DNA of 64,000 nt from Granulicella mallensis (GCF_014203225.1 NZ_JACHIO010000008.1:1-64000), one strand, 5' to 3'. Positions 9,764-19,748 are shown, numbered from the stretch's first letter. The notes: generated by a model from the sequence alone, not told the origin. Numbers and translations: made by a program.

Positions 9764-11478
9764 GCCTCACTCCCAACGACGGACGCTGGACTGCCGCGCA
9801 GACTCGCGCCCAGTTCGCCGCTATCGCGCAGTTGCGCTGGCGCATCACGGTGAATGCCTTCCGGCGCAAGGGCGGAGCGGGCGAGATGATCGCCCGCATC
9901 ATCACCTATCCCCTCTTCGCGGGGTTCGCGTTCGGTCCCACCATTCTTGTGGGCATCGGCGCGTATTACTTCGCGCTCAACGGTCATCTCGACCACATCT
10001 CCTGGCTGTTGTGGGGGACTTTTGTCCTCTGCCAGTTGCTCAACATCAATCTTGGACAGCCCGGAACGACCTTCGACCCGACGCAGCTCATTCGCTTCCC
10101 ACTGAGCCTGGGTAACTACGTCGCTGTCCGCCTGTTCTTCGGCCTGCTGACCCCGGCCAACGTGATCGGCTCGCTGATGGCCCTGGCGGTCGCCATCGGA
10201 GCCACCGTCGCCCTTCCCGCGCTCTGGTTTTATGCGCTGCTGTCTCTGGCGATCTTTGCGGCAGCCAACGCGCTCTTCTCGCGGATGGTCTTTGCCTGGG
10301 TCGATCGCTGGCTCTCGACGCGACGCGCGAGAGAGATCTTTACCGGGCTGATCTTCTTCTTTTCGCTGGGCTTTCAGTATCTAAACTTCACCTTTAATCC
10401 CGCCTATAATCACCATCATCAGACCAACGCAGTCTCCGCAGCTCGCCTGAATGCCGGGATCAACTTCTACCACCATGCCCTGCCATTCCTGGCCGCACTT
10501 CCACCCGGGCTGACCGGCTCCTCACTCGTCGCCGCCCATCGCGGACAACCGCTCGCTTTTCTCGGATTCACACTCGGATGCGCTGCCTTCGCCGCAGCCT
10601 TCTTCGCAGTCTTCGCGTTACGCATGCGCACGGAGTTCCGTGGCGAAGACCTCAGCGACCAGGCCAATGCCGTCTCGCACAAAGCCAAGTCGCCGGCAAA
10701 GTCAATCGCCGCTGCGCCTGCGTCTTCTCCAGCACAGCCAGAGAGCCGTTTTCTGGGGCTCTCTTCGGTGACCACAGCCGTACTCGGCAAAGAGCTGCTC
10801 TACGTTCGCCGCAATACGGGCATCTTCTATAGCCTGGTGGCGCCGGTCGTCATGGTCTTCCTCTTCGCCGGCAGGCTGGCGACGCACAGCAATGCTACCT
10901 GGCTCTTTCCCGCAGCCATGGCCTATACCCTGCTGGGTGTCGCCCCGCTGGCGTATAACTCGTTCGGCCTCGAAGCCGCGGGCTCACAGTTCTACTTCAT
11001 GGCTCCGGTACGTTTGCGCGATGTGTTCTTCGCCAAGAACCTGATGAACTTCCTTCTTGCCTTTGTCGAGATTGCCGCTGTTTTTATCATTATTACGGTG
11101 ATCGCCAGGATGCCCTCCCTGCTGAATGCCGCCAGCGGGCTGCTGTGGGCTGCGGCCACTCTGCTGTTCAGCACGACGCTGGGCAATCGCCGCTCGATCA
11201 CAGCTCCCAAAAAGATCACGGTCGCCAAGATGGGGTCCGGGAAGCAGGCGTCACCCCTGAGCGCGCTCATCAGCATGGGCCTGTTGATGGGATCGGCAGG
11301 AATCGGTGCTGGATTGCTGTTTCTGGGGATCTTCTTCGGAATGCCCTGGTTGCCCTTGCCGATCTTTGCGGTACTCGCGGGCGTCGCGGTGTTCGTCTAT
11401 GTACGCAGCCTGGATTCCATCGATAGGTTTGCCCTGGCGCATCGCGATGAGCTGTTTGAAGAGCTCTGCAAGAAGTAG
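9751..11478 (+). CDS. ABC-2 type transporter permease
   Basis: A 575-residue membrane partner of the preceding ATPase. Seen: hydrophobic clusters at about residues 50-75, 85-105, 130-185, 210-225 and 270-290, a polar loop (about 295-335, rich in Ala, Ser and Lys), then a second membrane half (about 355-395, 425-480 and 500-550). This two-block layout with a charged central loop is usual for long ABC-2 permeases of this group. The start overlaps the ATPase stop by 13 nt. No substrate-specific motif is visible; related pairs are only generically annotated as exporters. Confidence 0.82.
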   Translation: MAGVGLTPNDGRWTAAQTRAQFAAIAQLRWRITVNAFRRKGGAGEMIARIITYPLFAGFAFGPTILVGIGAYYFALNGHLDHISWLLWGTFVLCQLLNINLGQPGTTFDPTQLIRFPLSLGNYVAVRLFFGLLTPANVIGSLMALAVAIGATVALPALWFYALLSLAIFAAANALFSRMVFAWVDRWLSTRRAREIFTGLIFFFSLGFQYLNFTFNPAYNHHHQTNAVSAARLNAGINFYHHALPFLAALPPGLTGSSLVAAHRGQPLAFLGFTLGCAAFAAAFFAVFALRMRTEFRGEDLSDQANAVSHKAKSPAKSIAAAPASSPAQPESRFLGLSSVTTAVLGKELLYVRRNTGIFYSLVAPVVMVFLFAGRLATHSNATWLFPAAMAYTLLGVAPLAYNSFGLEAAGSQFYFMAPVRLRDVFFAKNLMNFLLAFVEIAAVFIIITVIARMPSLLNAASGLLWAAATLLFSTTLGNRRSITAPKKITVAKMGSGKQASPLSALISMGLLMGSAGIGAGLLFLGIFFGMPWLPLPIFAVLAGVAVFVYVRSLDSIDRFALAHRDELFEELCKK

Positions 11479-11584
11479 CGGTAGTGCTCCTGTGTGGTCG
11501 AGGCGGGTGGGCTCTGTAGAGCGGAGAGCGAAGGGGAGTTGAGCGGAGAGGGGTTGGGATCGCTTCGAGAGGTCGTTGCGGAAG

Positions 11585-12406
11585 CTATATCACCCCGATG
11601 ACGTTCAGCATGCGGCCCGTAAATCCGTGTTCGCTACGGTGAGAGAAGTATTTCCGACGGCCATCGCTCAGCCGCGTGCAAGCCGTGCATTCGCCAACGA
11701 GGCTGATCTTCCCGGTCGCAACGCCCGCATCGAGCAACTGCCTTCGATTGGCCTCAAACAGATCGAGATGAATCTGCGAGCCAACTTCGGAAAAGAGCTC
11801 CGGCGCATAGGAGAATTCGTTCTCAAACGCTGATCGAACCTCTGGACCTACCTCAAAACAGCAGGGACCAATCGCCGGACCGATTGCCGCAATAAGATCA
11901 CTGGAACGCGAACCATACCGGAGCTTCATCGCCGCAATGCCCTGTTCTACGATGCGTGCCAGCGTTCCTCGCCAGCCTGCATGGAACGCCGCAACTACCC
12001 GGGCCTGCGTATCTGCCACCAGTACCGGCGTGCAGTCCGCGGTCTGTATTCCGAGTAGCACGTCTTTGAGATTGGTGATCAGGCCGTCGCCCTGCAGGGT
12101 CGCCTTGCCTTCTTCCGTAGCCAGCGGGCCATGGCCGGCCTCTACCGCGCAGACCACGTTGCCGTGGATCTGGCGAATCGTGACCAGTTCCAGGGAACGA
12201 TCCCCCGTGACGGCACTCGCAAATCTTCTACGGTTGTCGGCTACCGTCTCCGGATTGTCCTCAGGCGTCCAGCCAAGGTTCAGCTCTCCTTCACCGTAGG
12301 GACTGGAGCCGCCGCCCTGCCGGGTGCTGAACCCCGCATGCAGCCATGGAAACATCGCCCACTCTTCGATCCTGACGACACCGGGAGTCTGCTCGAAACC
12401 TGCCAT
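11585..12406 (-). CDS. pgeF: Peptidoglycan editing factor PgeF (YfiH/laccase-domain)
   Basis: A 273-residue protein of the YfiH/DUF152 family, long called polyphenol oxidase and now linked to removal of misincorporated serine from peptidoglycan stem peptides, and in some species to purine nucleoside phosphorolysis. Seen: the metal/catalytic residues His81 in IRQIHGN, Cys125 in TADCTPVL and His142 in FHAGWRGT, then AIGPAIGPCCFEVG and the closing ECTACTRLSDGRRKYFSHR. All family landmarks and the usual length are present. It stands alone on the minus strand, convergent with the ABC permease and divergent from aroDE. Confidence 0.9.
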   Translation of the reverse strand: MAGFEQTPGVVRIEEWAMFPWLHAGFSTRQGGGSSPYGEGELNLGWTPEDNPETVADNRRRFASAVTGDRSLELVTIRQIHGNVVCAVEAGHGPLATEEGKATLQGDGLITNLKDVLLGIQTADCTPVLVADTQARVVAAFHAGWRGTLARIVEQGIAAMKLRYGSRSSDLIAAIGPAIGPCCFEVGPEVRSAFENEFSYAPELFSEVGSQIHLDLFEANRRQLLDAGVATGKISLVGECTACTRLSDGRRKYFSHRSEHGFTGRMLNVIGVI

Positions 12407-12785
12407 CTGGCCATTCTACCCAGCCCCTTAAAGAATCTGGGCCCGCTTTCCGGCGGGCCCGAGAGAGGCATAGGGGGAGGGAGAAACTGAGGAATCGTTG
12501 GAAGAGCCCAAAAACGGGCGAATGTGGAATCAACTTCGGTGGGACAGAATGGAATTGCCTCTCAGTTACTGGATTAGACGTGCAAGTTTCAAAATGGACG
12601 CACAGTTTAGTAAATAAAATTACAAATCTTTTCATGAAGACTTTCACCCATTCCAACAGCCTTCTTTTCAAGCAATTCCGAGACAGTAAAGAAACGTTCG
12701 CGCCGTTCCCGCGTCTAATCTGTCGATTGGCCCATAGCCGGCAGGTTTTTTCCACCATGGACCGGCCAAAGTCACATTAAACCCC

Positions 12786-12814
12786 TTGCATTTGAAAGGT
12801 TTCCGGGTTACGAT
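12786..12814 (+). promoter_or_regulatory. Sigma70-like promoter of aroDE
   Basis: TTGCAT (12786-12791) and TACGAT (12809-12814) are separated by 17 nt. The predicted transcript would start about 8 nt before the ATG at 12830, leaving no room for a Shine-Dalgarno; none is seen. Inferred from consensus only. Confidence 0.5.
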
Positions 12815-12829
12815 ACCGCGATTGCCTGC

Positions 12830-14608
12830 ATGACAACTGCCAACCAAATCGCCTCCCATCTCCTCCGCTCCCGCATCGGCAAGATCTGTGTTGCCGTTAC
12901 CGGAGCGACGCCGGACGAACTCATAGAAAAGGCTACAAACGTCCTAAAAGAGACGACCTTTCTGGAATTTCGCCTCGATTACCTGCCAAAACCCATGGCC
13001 GCACTTCCGCTTCTTAAAGAGTTCCTTGCGGAAAATGGCGCCGCCACGGTGATCGCCACCTGCCGATGTAAAGAGAATGGCGGACGCTTCGAAGGTTCGA
13101 ATACCGGTGCACTCGACGTTTTATTGAAGGCTGCTGAAAGCGGATTTCAACTTGTCGACATCGAACTCGAAGCCATCGAGAAGCTTCCCAAGACGACGAT
13201 GGATCGCCTGCGCGAAGCCGGTGCCGCCGTCATCATCAGCCACCATGACTTTCACGGGACCAAAGACCTCGATGCCGTTTACAACCGCATCGAACCCTTC
13301 GCGCCCGACTTCGTCAAGGTCGTTCCGACCGCCAAGTCCCTCTCTGACAACCTGACGCTGATGCGCTTCCTGGAGCGCATGGAAGACCGTTCGAAGTCCA
13401 GCATCGTCGGCATCTGCATGGGCGAGGCGGGCATTATCTCGCGTGTTCTCGGACTGCGGGCGGGTTCGGCCTTTACCTTTGCCGCGGCTAATGCGGGTGA
13501 AGAGACGGCTCCCGGTCAGATCGCTGCGCGTACCCTCATCGAGGACTACCGCATCGACCAGGTAGACGCCGCGACCAAGGTCTACGGCGTAGCCGGAAAC
13601 CCGATCCGCTCCTCGCTCTCTCCCCTGATGATGAACACGGCCTTCCGTCGCGAGACGGTGAATGCGGTCTATCTTGCCCTGCAAGCGACCAAGGTCGACG
13701 ACCTCTTCAAGCTTGTGCGGGAGATTCCGATCCAGGGTCTCAGCGTCACCATGCCGCTGAAGGAAGCCATCATGCCTTTGCTGGAGCGCACAGACCCGCT
13801 CTCAGCCAAGATCGGCGCCGTCAACACGGTTCTTCGAGCACAGGACGGCAAGTTCTACGGCTTCAATACCGACGTTGCTGGAATCGTCGGCCCCCTGGAG
13901 CGGCGCTTGAGCCTCAAGGGCGCAAAAGTGCTCGTTCTGGGCGCAGGCGGTGCGGCACGGGCTGCCGTCTTCGGTTGCCGCGACAAGGGCGCTGAGGTCT
14001 GGATCCTGAATCGCACCCCCGAGACGGCACAGAAGCTCGCCCGTCAGGCCGGAGCCAAGACCATCAAACGCGACGCCGTCGCCAAGATGGGCTTTGACGT
14101 GATCATCAATGCGACGCCGGTGGGCATGACCGGGCAAAAAGCGGCTCCGCTGCTCCAGCCCGAAGATCTTGTCGCCCGTATCGTCTTCGATCTGGTCTAC
14201 AACCCCATCGAGACCCCGCTGCTGCGCCTGGCGCGGCAGAAGGGCCTGACGGCTATCTCCGGAGTGGAGATGTTCGTGCAGCAGGGAGCACGCCAGTTCG
14301 AGATATGGACTGGCAAGCCCGCACCCGAGGAAGAGATGCTGCGTGTCGTTCTGCACGCTCTGCGCCAATCCGCAGAGGCTGCAGGGGAGACCGCCGCACC
14401 GCAGACCACCGCAACTCCTGAACCGGAAGCGAAGGCAACGCCCAAGGCTCCCGCAAAGGCTGCGGAGGCGCCAGCGAAAGCCGTCGCGAGCACTCCGGCA
14501 AAGACTGCCGCCAAGGCACCGGTAAAAGCATCCGCAAAGACCGTGGCCAAGCCAGCCGCAAAACCGGCAGCGAAAACAGCAACCAAGGCCAAGCCGAAGG
14601 GTAAGTAA
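12830..14608 (+). CDS. aroDE: Bifunctional 3-dehydroquinate dehydratase / shikimate dehydrogenase with Lys/Ala/Pro tail
   Basis: Catalyses two consecutive shikimate-pathway steps. Seen (592 residues): a type I dehydroquinase (about 15-245) with EFR (46-48), the His pair in ISHHDF (138-139) and Schiff-base Lys163 in FVKVVPTAKS; then a shikimate dehydrogenase (about 250-512) with GNPIRSSLSPLMMN, Lys311 in TMPLKEA, NTD (346-348), the nucleotide loop LGAGGAARAAVFG (370-382) and NRT. Such AroD-AroE fusions are known from plants and some bacteria. Unusual: residues about 513-592 form a low-complexity tail of Ala, Lys, Pro and Thr with repeats such as AAKAPVKASAKTVAKP, like a histone H1 tail. It is in frame and ends at a normal stop. 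Confidence 0.9.
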   Translation: MTTANQIASHLLRSRIGKICVAVTGATPDELIEKATNVLKETTFLEFRLDYLPKPMAALPLLKEFLAENGAATVIATCRCKENGGRFEGSNTGALDVLLKAAESGFQLVDIELEAIEKLPKTTMDRLREAGAAVIISHHDFHGTKDLDAVYNRIEPFAPDFVKVVPTAKSLSDNLTLMRFLERMEDRSKSSIVGICMGEAGIISRVLGLRAGSAFTFAAANAGEETAPGQIAARTLIEDYRIDQVDAATKVYGVAGNPIRSSLSPLMMNTAFRRETVNAVYLALQATKVDDLFKLVREIPIQGLSVTMPLKEAIMPLLERTDPLSAKIGAVNTVLRAQDGKFYGFNTDVAGIVGPLERRLSLKGAKVLVLGAGGAARAAVFGCRDKGAEVWILNRTPETAQKLARQAGAKTIKRDAVAKMGFDVIINATPVGMTGQKAAPLLQPEDLVARIVFDLVYNPIETPLLRLARQKGLTAISGVEMFVQQGARQFEIWTGKPAPEEEMLRVVLHALRQSAEAAGETAAPQTTATPEPEAKATPKAPAKAAEAPAKAVASTPAKTAAKAPVKASAKTVAKPAAKPAAKTATKAKPKGK

Positions 14609-14686
14609 CGCCCTTCGGCCTGGCAGCCGCTTGTAGGCAAGGGCGGGCCATTCAACTGTGCTCCAGGCGAAGTCGGTTGGTGCAGT

Positions 14687-14813
14687 TAGCTTGCTGAGAT
14701 ACGAATCGGAAGGGCACGGTTTCAACCGTGCCGCAAAAGTGGGCACAATTCCCTCTTTCCACTCTGCCGAAGGCTGAGCGGAGGCGTAGCCGGAGCGACT
14801 GAATTGCTTTCCT
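14687..14813 (-). repeat. Dispersed repeat A, copy 1
   Basis: About 127 nt containing GGGCACGGTTTCAACCGTGCC and CTCTGCCGAAGGC, ending in CGACTGAATTGCTTTCC. The reverse complement recurs at 34404-34531 with the same order of blocks. A third, partial copy in the opposite orientation lies at about 14887-14930 (AAGGCAATTCAGTCGTTGCG). The element includes a short palindrome, CACGGTTTCAACCGTG. Both copies lie in gaps beside genes, none coding. Confidence 0.7.
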
Positions 14814-14815
14814 GA

Positions 14816-15427
14816 ATCCCGCCAAGGCTGTACAAGGCTCACAGGGATGTATTCATAACGGGGGGACGGGGTTCGCCACGATTAAAGAAGGCAATTCAGT
14901 CGTTGCGGCTGCGCCTCCACTCCGGCGTTACCACCCTGTGAGCAAAAGCGGCTCACAGGGGCCCGGTTCTTCGGCAGAAAGGTATGGCCTTTGGCCTGCT
15001 ATTTATGGCATGGCTGAAGCCATGCCATAAACGAAACAGTGGCGCAGCAAGCGAATTGCACAGTTCGGCCTCACGCCAAGGGTAGTTTGGTGACACGCCG
15101 TAAAGATCTTTCGTTTCAAATGACATCTGTAGCAGAATCATCGCGATAGCCGTCATCTTTTCTGCCTTGTCACTCGTCCAAGGAGTTGTTGAGTCTTTGC
15201 TCCTGCCGCTTCTGAAAGTCAAACCTTGTCTCCCTGGAGACTATAACTACAACTACCAGGCAGACGATTAGGCAGACTGCATCTACTACATAACATTTCA
15301 TCGCCCTGCGTTACACTAACCCTCCGCTGGTGCAACGATCCGGCAAGCCACACGTCTCTCCCCAGGTCTTCCTGCTGCTTGCCGCAGGCGATCACGAGAG
15401 GAAGAATGGAAAGGAACAAGTCTGAGG
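14816..15427. other. Gene-free stretch with palindromes
   Basis: Between aroDE and the efflux operon. It holds the partial copy of repeat A, a hairpin CCTGTGAGC/GCTCACAGG (14935-14959) and a near-loopless perfect palindrome with 14-bp arms (TTTATGGCATGGCT, 15002-15031). No gene is supported. The promoter of the efflux operon must lie in the right half; I see only weak matches, such as TACACT at 15312-15317. Confidence 0.5.
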
Positions 15428-16591
15428 ATGCGATCGGCCAATGCGGTACGCTGCCCTATAGCCTGCACATCTGCGCTCCTGCTGCTCTTTGGGCTGGCCG
15501 GCTGCAAACATAACGAACCTGACCACACGGCCCAGGAGGCTCCTGTCGCCCAGCCCCAGGTGGTCGATGTAGGAAGCAACGATATTGTCCGGGTAGAGAA
15601 TCCCGGCCGGTTCCCCCTTCAGTCGTCGGTAGCGCGGCCGGTTGTCAGCACGCTCGAGGTCACAGGCTCCGTCAGTCCGGATGTCTCGCGCGAGATTCCT
15701 GTCCTCTCCCTGGCCAATGGCCGCGTAGCTGCCCTGCATGTGGGCCTTGGCGACACCGTCCACAAAGGCCAACTGGTGATGGACGTCCAAAGCCCGGATG
15801 TGGCAACGGCCTTCAACGCCTATCTAAAGGCCGTCAACGACGAGCACCTGACCATGATTACCCTGGAGCGCGACAAGCTCCTGTACGACAAGGGAGCGAT
15901 TCCCCAGACCCAGCTTGAGGGTGCCCAGAACGGTGAGGACGACGCCAAGGCCAACCTTGTCGCCGCGGAACAGCAGTTGAAGATCCTCGGAGTCGACAAG
16001 GATCATCCCGGCGATATGGTGAAGGTCTACGCGCCCGCCACGGGTATCATCATCGCGCAGAACGTCACCGCGGCCGGTGCCGCGGGCATTACCTTTGCCG
16101 GAGCGGCAGGCTCGTTGACCATCGCCGACCTCTCGCACGTCTGGGTGATCTGCGATGTCTATGAGAATGACCTGGCCAATGTGCACCTCGGCCAGCACGC
16201 CGATATCCGGCTGAACGCGTTCCCCGGCAAGGTATTCTCCGGCACCATCAGCGATATTGGAGCGCAGCTCGATCCGAGCCTGCGCACGGCAAAGGTGAGA
16301 ATCCAGGTGCCGAACCCCGGCAATCAATTGCGTCTCGGCATGTTCGCCACGGCGTCGATCCTGGGTTCGCGGCCCGTCGACAAGACAGCAGTGCCTGCGG
16401 AAGCGATCCTGCAACTGCACGACCGCTCCTATGTCTTCGAGCCTGAGGCAAATGGCACCTTCAAGCGGGTGCAGGTAAAAATCGGACGGACTCTCGAGGG
16501 CAATCTGATCGAGGTGCAGTCGGGTCTGAACGTCGGACAGCAGGTAGTGCTGCATGCGCTTGACCTGCAGAATACGGCAGACCAGCAATGA
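15428..16591 (+). CDS. RND efflux periplasmic adaptor, CzcB/CusB type
   Basis: Membrane-fusion protein linking the inner-membrane pump to the outer-membrane channel. Seen (387 residues): lipoprotein signal with FGLAGC (Cys26), then the barrel-sandwich hybrid half-motifs (VAALHVGLGDTVHKGQLVMDVQSPD), a helical hairpin (about 130-190), the second lipoyl half (VYAPATGIIIAQN), and beta-barrel and membrane-proximal domains (IADLSHVWVICDVYENDLA; LRLGMFATASI). It is the first gene of a three-gene operon; its stop overlaps the next ATG by 4 nt. The pump it serves is of the heavy-metal class, so metal export is inferred. No His- or Met-rich metal-binding extension is seen. Confidence 0.9.
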   Translation: MRSANAVRCPIACTSALLLLFGLAGCKHNEPDHTAQEAPVAQPQVVDVGSNDIVRVENPGRFPLQSSVARPVVSTLEVTGSVSPDVSREIPVLSLANGRVAALHVGLGDTVHKGQLVMDVQSPDVATAFNAYLKAVNDEHLTMITLERDKLLYDKGAIPQTQLEGAQNGEDDAKANLVAAEQQLKILGVDKDHPGDMVKVYAPATGIIIAQNVTAAGAAGITFAGAAGSLTIADLSHVWVICDVYENDLANVHLGQHADIRLNAFPGKVFSGTISDIGAQLDPSLRTAKVRIQVPNPGNQLRLGMFATASILGSRPVDKTAVPAEAILQLHDRSYVFEPEANGTFKRVQVKIGRTLEGNLIEVQSGLNVGQQVVLHALDLQNTADQQ

Positions 16592-19500
16592 TCAAGCGTG
16601 TGGTTGATTTTGCGCTGAACAATCGCTTCATCATCCTCATCGCCGCCGTGCTGCTTTTTGGCTGGGGAGCGATCTCATTCCATAACCTCCCCGTCGAGGC
16701 CTATCCCGACGTCGCCAATAACTACGTCAGCATCATCACGCAATGGCCCGGCCGCTCCGCTGAAGACGTGGAGCAGCAGGTCACCGTGCCGCTGGAGATC
16801 GGCATGGCGGGCATTCCGCACATGGCCCACCTGCGCTCGACCACCCTGGCCGGGATCTCCAGCATCATGATGATCTTCGACGATGAGAGCGCGGACGACT
16901 GGAACCGCGAGAAGGTTCTGGAAAGGCTCTCCCAGGTCACGCTTCCAACCGGTCTTCAGCCGCAGATCGGAACCGACTGGAGCCCCGTCGGGCAGATCTA
17001 CTGGTACACCCTGAAGAGCACGAACCCCGAATACGACGACATGGCCCTGAAGGGCCTGGAAGACTGGCAGCTCGAAAAGCAGTTCCGCAGCGTGCCCGGT
17101 GTCGTCGATGTCTCGAGCTTTGGCGGCATCACCCGCGAGTACCAGGTAACTGTCGATCCGGAAAAGCTGATCGCCTACGGCCTGACCATCGCGCAGGTGC
17201 AGCAGCAGCTCGCCGCCAACAACGTCAACACCGGCGGCAGCTTCATCGAACAAGGCCAGCAGCAGATTAACGTGCAGGAGGTTGGTCTCTTTACCAACGT
17301 GCACGATATCGAGCAGACGGTGCTCAAGGCGTCCAACGGCACCGCGCTGCGCGTCAGCGATGTAGCGACCGTCGCGCAGGGGCCGAAGATTCGCCTCGGC
17401 CAGATCGGCAAGACCTATCGCAGCGTCGATGGCAAGCTCATCAACGACGGCGACGCGGTGGAGGGCGTTCTTCTGCTCCAGAAGGGCGAAAACTCCGACG
17501 CTACGCTCGCGCGTATCCACGAGAAGGTAAAGGAGCTCAACGAGCGCATCCTGCCAAAGGGTGTGACGATCGTTCCCTTCCTCGACAGAAGCACGCTGCT
17601 CAAGCTGACGACCACCACGGTTCTGGACAACCTGACCAAGGGCATCCTCCTGGTCGTGATCATCCTGTTCTTCTTCCTCGGCAATCTGCGCGGCGCGCTG
17701 ATCGTCGCCATTACCATTCCGTTCGCGCTGCTGTTCGCTTCGATCTGCCTCGATCTCAACCACATTCCGGCCAACCTGCTTAGTCTGGGTGCGCTGGACT
17801 TCGGCATGGTCGTGGACGGCGCCGTGGTGATGATCGAAAACATCGTCCGCCACCTGAGCCATAAGCGCCAGCCGGACAAAACTCCGATCCAGATCATTCG
17901 CGAGGCCGCCCACGAAGTACAGCGCCCTGTCTTCTACGCCATCGCGATCATCATCACGACCTACCTGCCGATCTTCACCCTGCAATCGGTGGAGGGCCGC
18001 CTGTTCAAGCCGATGGCCTGGACGGTCGCCTTCGCGCTGCTGGGTGCACTGATCTTCTCGATGATTCTCGCGCCGGTGCTCGCGAGCTTCCTCTTCCCCA
18101 AGGGCACGACCGAATGGGAAAATCCGGTGATGCACTGGCTTACCAAGCGGTATCGCCACGATGCCACCTGGGCCATCGAGCATAAGACTGTTCCCATCGT
18201 TGCAGGACTCGCGCTGCTGGGCCTGGGGGCGTTTCTTATGTTCAGCGGCGCCATCGGTTCAGAGTTCCTGCCGCATCTCGACGAAGGCGCCATCTGGGTG
18301 CGCGGATCGCTGGCACCCAGCACAGGCCCCACGGAGAGCCGCACCATCGCCGATAGAGCCAGGGTTGAGCTGGCGGCCTTCCCTGAGGTTACCCAGGTAG
18401 TTAGCCAGATCGGCCGGCCGGATGACGGCTCCGATACTACCGGCTTCTTCAACACGGAGTACTTCGTCGACCTGAAACCCAAGGACGAGTGGCGCCCGGT
18501 CTTCCATAAGAACAAGGAAGAGCTGATCGCGGCGATGGACCGCGAACTGGAGAAGATGCCCGGCGTCATCTGGAACTTCTCACAGCCCATCTCGGACAAC
18601 GTGGAAGAGGCTGTCAGCGGCGTCAAGGGCGAGCTCGCCGTGAAGCTCTACGGCACCGACCTGAAGACGCTGGAACAGAAAGGCGACCAGATCGTCCAGG
18701 TGATGGGCTCGGTTCCCGGCGTCGCCGATCTCGGACTCTTCCGGGTCATCGGCCAGCCGAACCTGAACTACGTCGTGGATAGGCAGGCAGCGGCACGTTA
18801 CGGCATCAACGTCGCCGACATCCAGAATGCAATCGAAGGCGCCGTAGGTGGCACCCTCGGAGGAGCCCCTGTCACGCAGGTGCTGGATGGCGAAGCCCGC
18901 TACGATGTGATGGTTCGCTATAGCCAGAAGTATCGGGCGACTCCCGAAGCCATCGGCGACATTCGCCTGCTCGCTCCCTCCGGCGAGCGCGTTTCGCTTT
19001 CGCAGCTCACGCAGCCCAAGGTGACCGACGGCGCGGAGGAGATCTACCGCGAGGGCGGCAGCCGCTACGTGGCCATCAAGTACAGCGTTCGCAACCGTGA
19101 CCTTGGCAGCACGGTGGAAGAGGCGATCGCGAAGGTCAACAAACAGGTCTCCCTGCCGCCCGGCTACAAGCTGGATTGGGCTGGTGAGTATGAGAGCCAG
19201 AAGCGCAGCTCGCGGCGCCTGATGCTCGTCCTGCCGATCACCGTCATGGTCATCTTCATGATCCTGTATGGCATGTTCGGCTCGTTCAAGTGGGCGATGC
19301 TGGTGATCTGCAACGTCATGATCGCCCCGGTTGGCGGCATGGTCGCGCTGTACCTGACGCATACGCACTTCAGCGTGTCGTCGGGAGTCGGCTTCCTTGC
19401 CCTGTTCGGCGTCTCGGTGCAGACCGGCATCATCATGCTGGAGTACATCAACCAGATGCGCGTCAATGGGCACCCGGTCGAAGAGGCCGCGGTCGAAGGG

Positions 19501-19737
19501 GCAGTGCTGAGGCTTCGCCCCATCGTGATGACGATGCTGGTCGCCATGCTGGGCCTGCTCCCAGCAGCGCTCTCGCACGGCATTGGATCGGACTCACAGC
19601 GGCCCTTCGCTATCGTCATCGTCGGCGGCCTGATGGGCGCGCTGCTGTTCGGCATCTTCATTCTGCCCTGCCTGTATGTCTGGCTGGCGCGCAGCACGGA
19701 TATTCTTCCCAGACCAGACTACGAGTTCGAGAATTGA
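16588..19737 (+). CDS. czcA: Heavy-metal RND efflux pump, CzcA/CusA family
   Basis: Inner-membrane proton-driven pump. Seen (1,049 residues, normal for the family): first membrane helix at 10-30, porter loop to about 340, a helix bundle about 345-505 that includes DFGMVVDGAVVMIEN (about 405-419, the HME-RND signature on TM4), a second porter half about 570-860, and a helix bundle 870-1030 with GVSVQTGIIMLEY. The aspartates of TM4 expected for proton relay are present. The operon overlaps upstream by 4 nt and leaves 11 nt downstream. The usual metal-sensing regulator is not adjacent. The exact metal cannot be told. Confidence 0.92.
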   Translation: MIKRVVDFALNNRFIILIAAVLLFGWGAISFHNLPVEAYPDVANNYVSIITQWPGRSAEDVEQQVTVPLEIGMAGIPHMAHLRSTTLAGISSIMMIFDDESADDWNREKVLERLSQVTLPTGLQPQIGTDWSPVGQIYWYTLKSTNPEYDDMALKGLEDWQLEKQFRSVPGVVDVSSFGGITREYQVTVDPEKLIAYGLTIAQVQQQLAANNVNTGGSFIEQGQQQINVQEVGLFTNVHDIEQTVLKASNGTALRVSDVATVAQGPKIRLGQIGKTYRSVDGKLINDGDAVEGVLLLQKGENSDATLARIHEKVKELNERILPKGVTIVPFLDRSTLLKLTTTTVLDNLTKGILLVVIILFFFLGNLRGALIVAITIPFALLFASICLDLNHIPANLLSLGALDFGMVVDGAVVMIENIVRHLSHKRQPDKTPIQIIREAAHEVQRPVFYAIAIIITTYLPIFTLQSVEGRLFKPMAWTVAFALLGALIFSMILAPVLASFLFPKGTTEWENPVMHWLTKRYRHDATWAIEHKTVPIVAGLALLGLGAFLMFSGAIGSEFLPHLDEGAIWVRGSLAPSTGPTESRTIADRARVELAAFPEVTQVVSQIGRPDDGSDTTGFFNTEYFVDLKPKDEWRPVFHKNKEELIAAMDRELEKMPGVIWNFSQPISDNVEEAVSGVKGELAVKLYGTDLKTLEQKGDQIVQVMGSVPGVADLGLFRVIGQPNLNYVVDRQAAARYGINVADIQNAIEGAVGGTLGGAPVTQVLDGEARYDVMVRYSQKYRATPEAIGDIRLLAPSGERVSLSQLTQPKVTDGAEEIYREGGSRYVAIKYSVRNRDLGSTVEEAIAKVNKQVSLPPGYKLDWAGEYESQKRSSRRLMLVLPITVMVIFMILYGMFGSFKWAMLVICNVMIAPVGGMVALYLTHTHFSVSSGVGFLALFGVSVQTGIIMLEYINQMRVNGHPVEEAAVEGAVLRLRPIVMTMLVAMLGLLPAALSHGIGSDSQRPFAIVIVGGLMGALLFGIFILPCLYVWLARSTDILPRPDYEFEN

Positions 19738-19748
19738 GGACCTTCGTC

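Noticed and set aside
12439-12460. GGGCCCGC/GCGGGCCC hairpin as a terminator
   Set aside because: It lies upstream of pgeF and does not follow the end of any gene; probably a chance or repeat palindrome.
12291-12758. Minus-strand frame overlapping the start of pgeF
   Set aside because: Out of frame with pgeF, its end is a shifted reading of that gene, and its first half looks unlike protein.
15219-15427. Metal-responsive riboswitch or regulator site before the efflux operon
   Set aside because: No recognisable riboswitch fold or clear operator palindrome could be seen.
16675-18183. Long minus-strand open frame (502 codons) under the metal pump
   Set aside because: It is antisense to a gene with clear RND motifs; the translation is low-complexity and rich in Arg, Asp and His, typical of a shadow of GC-rich codons.
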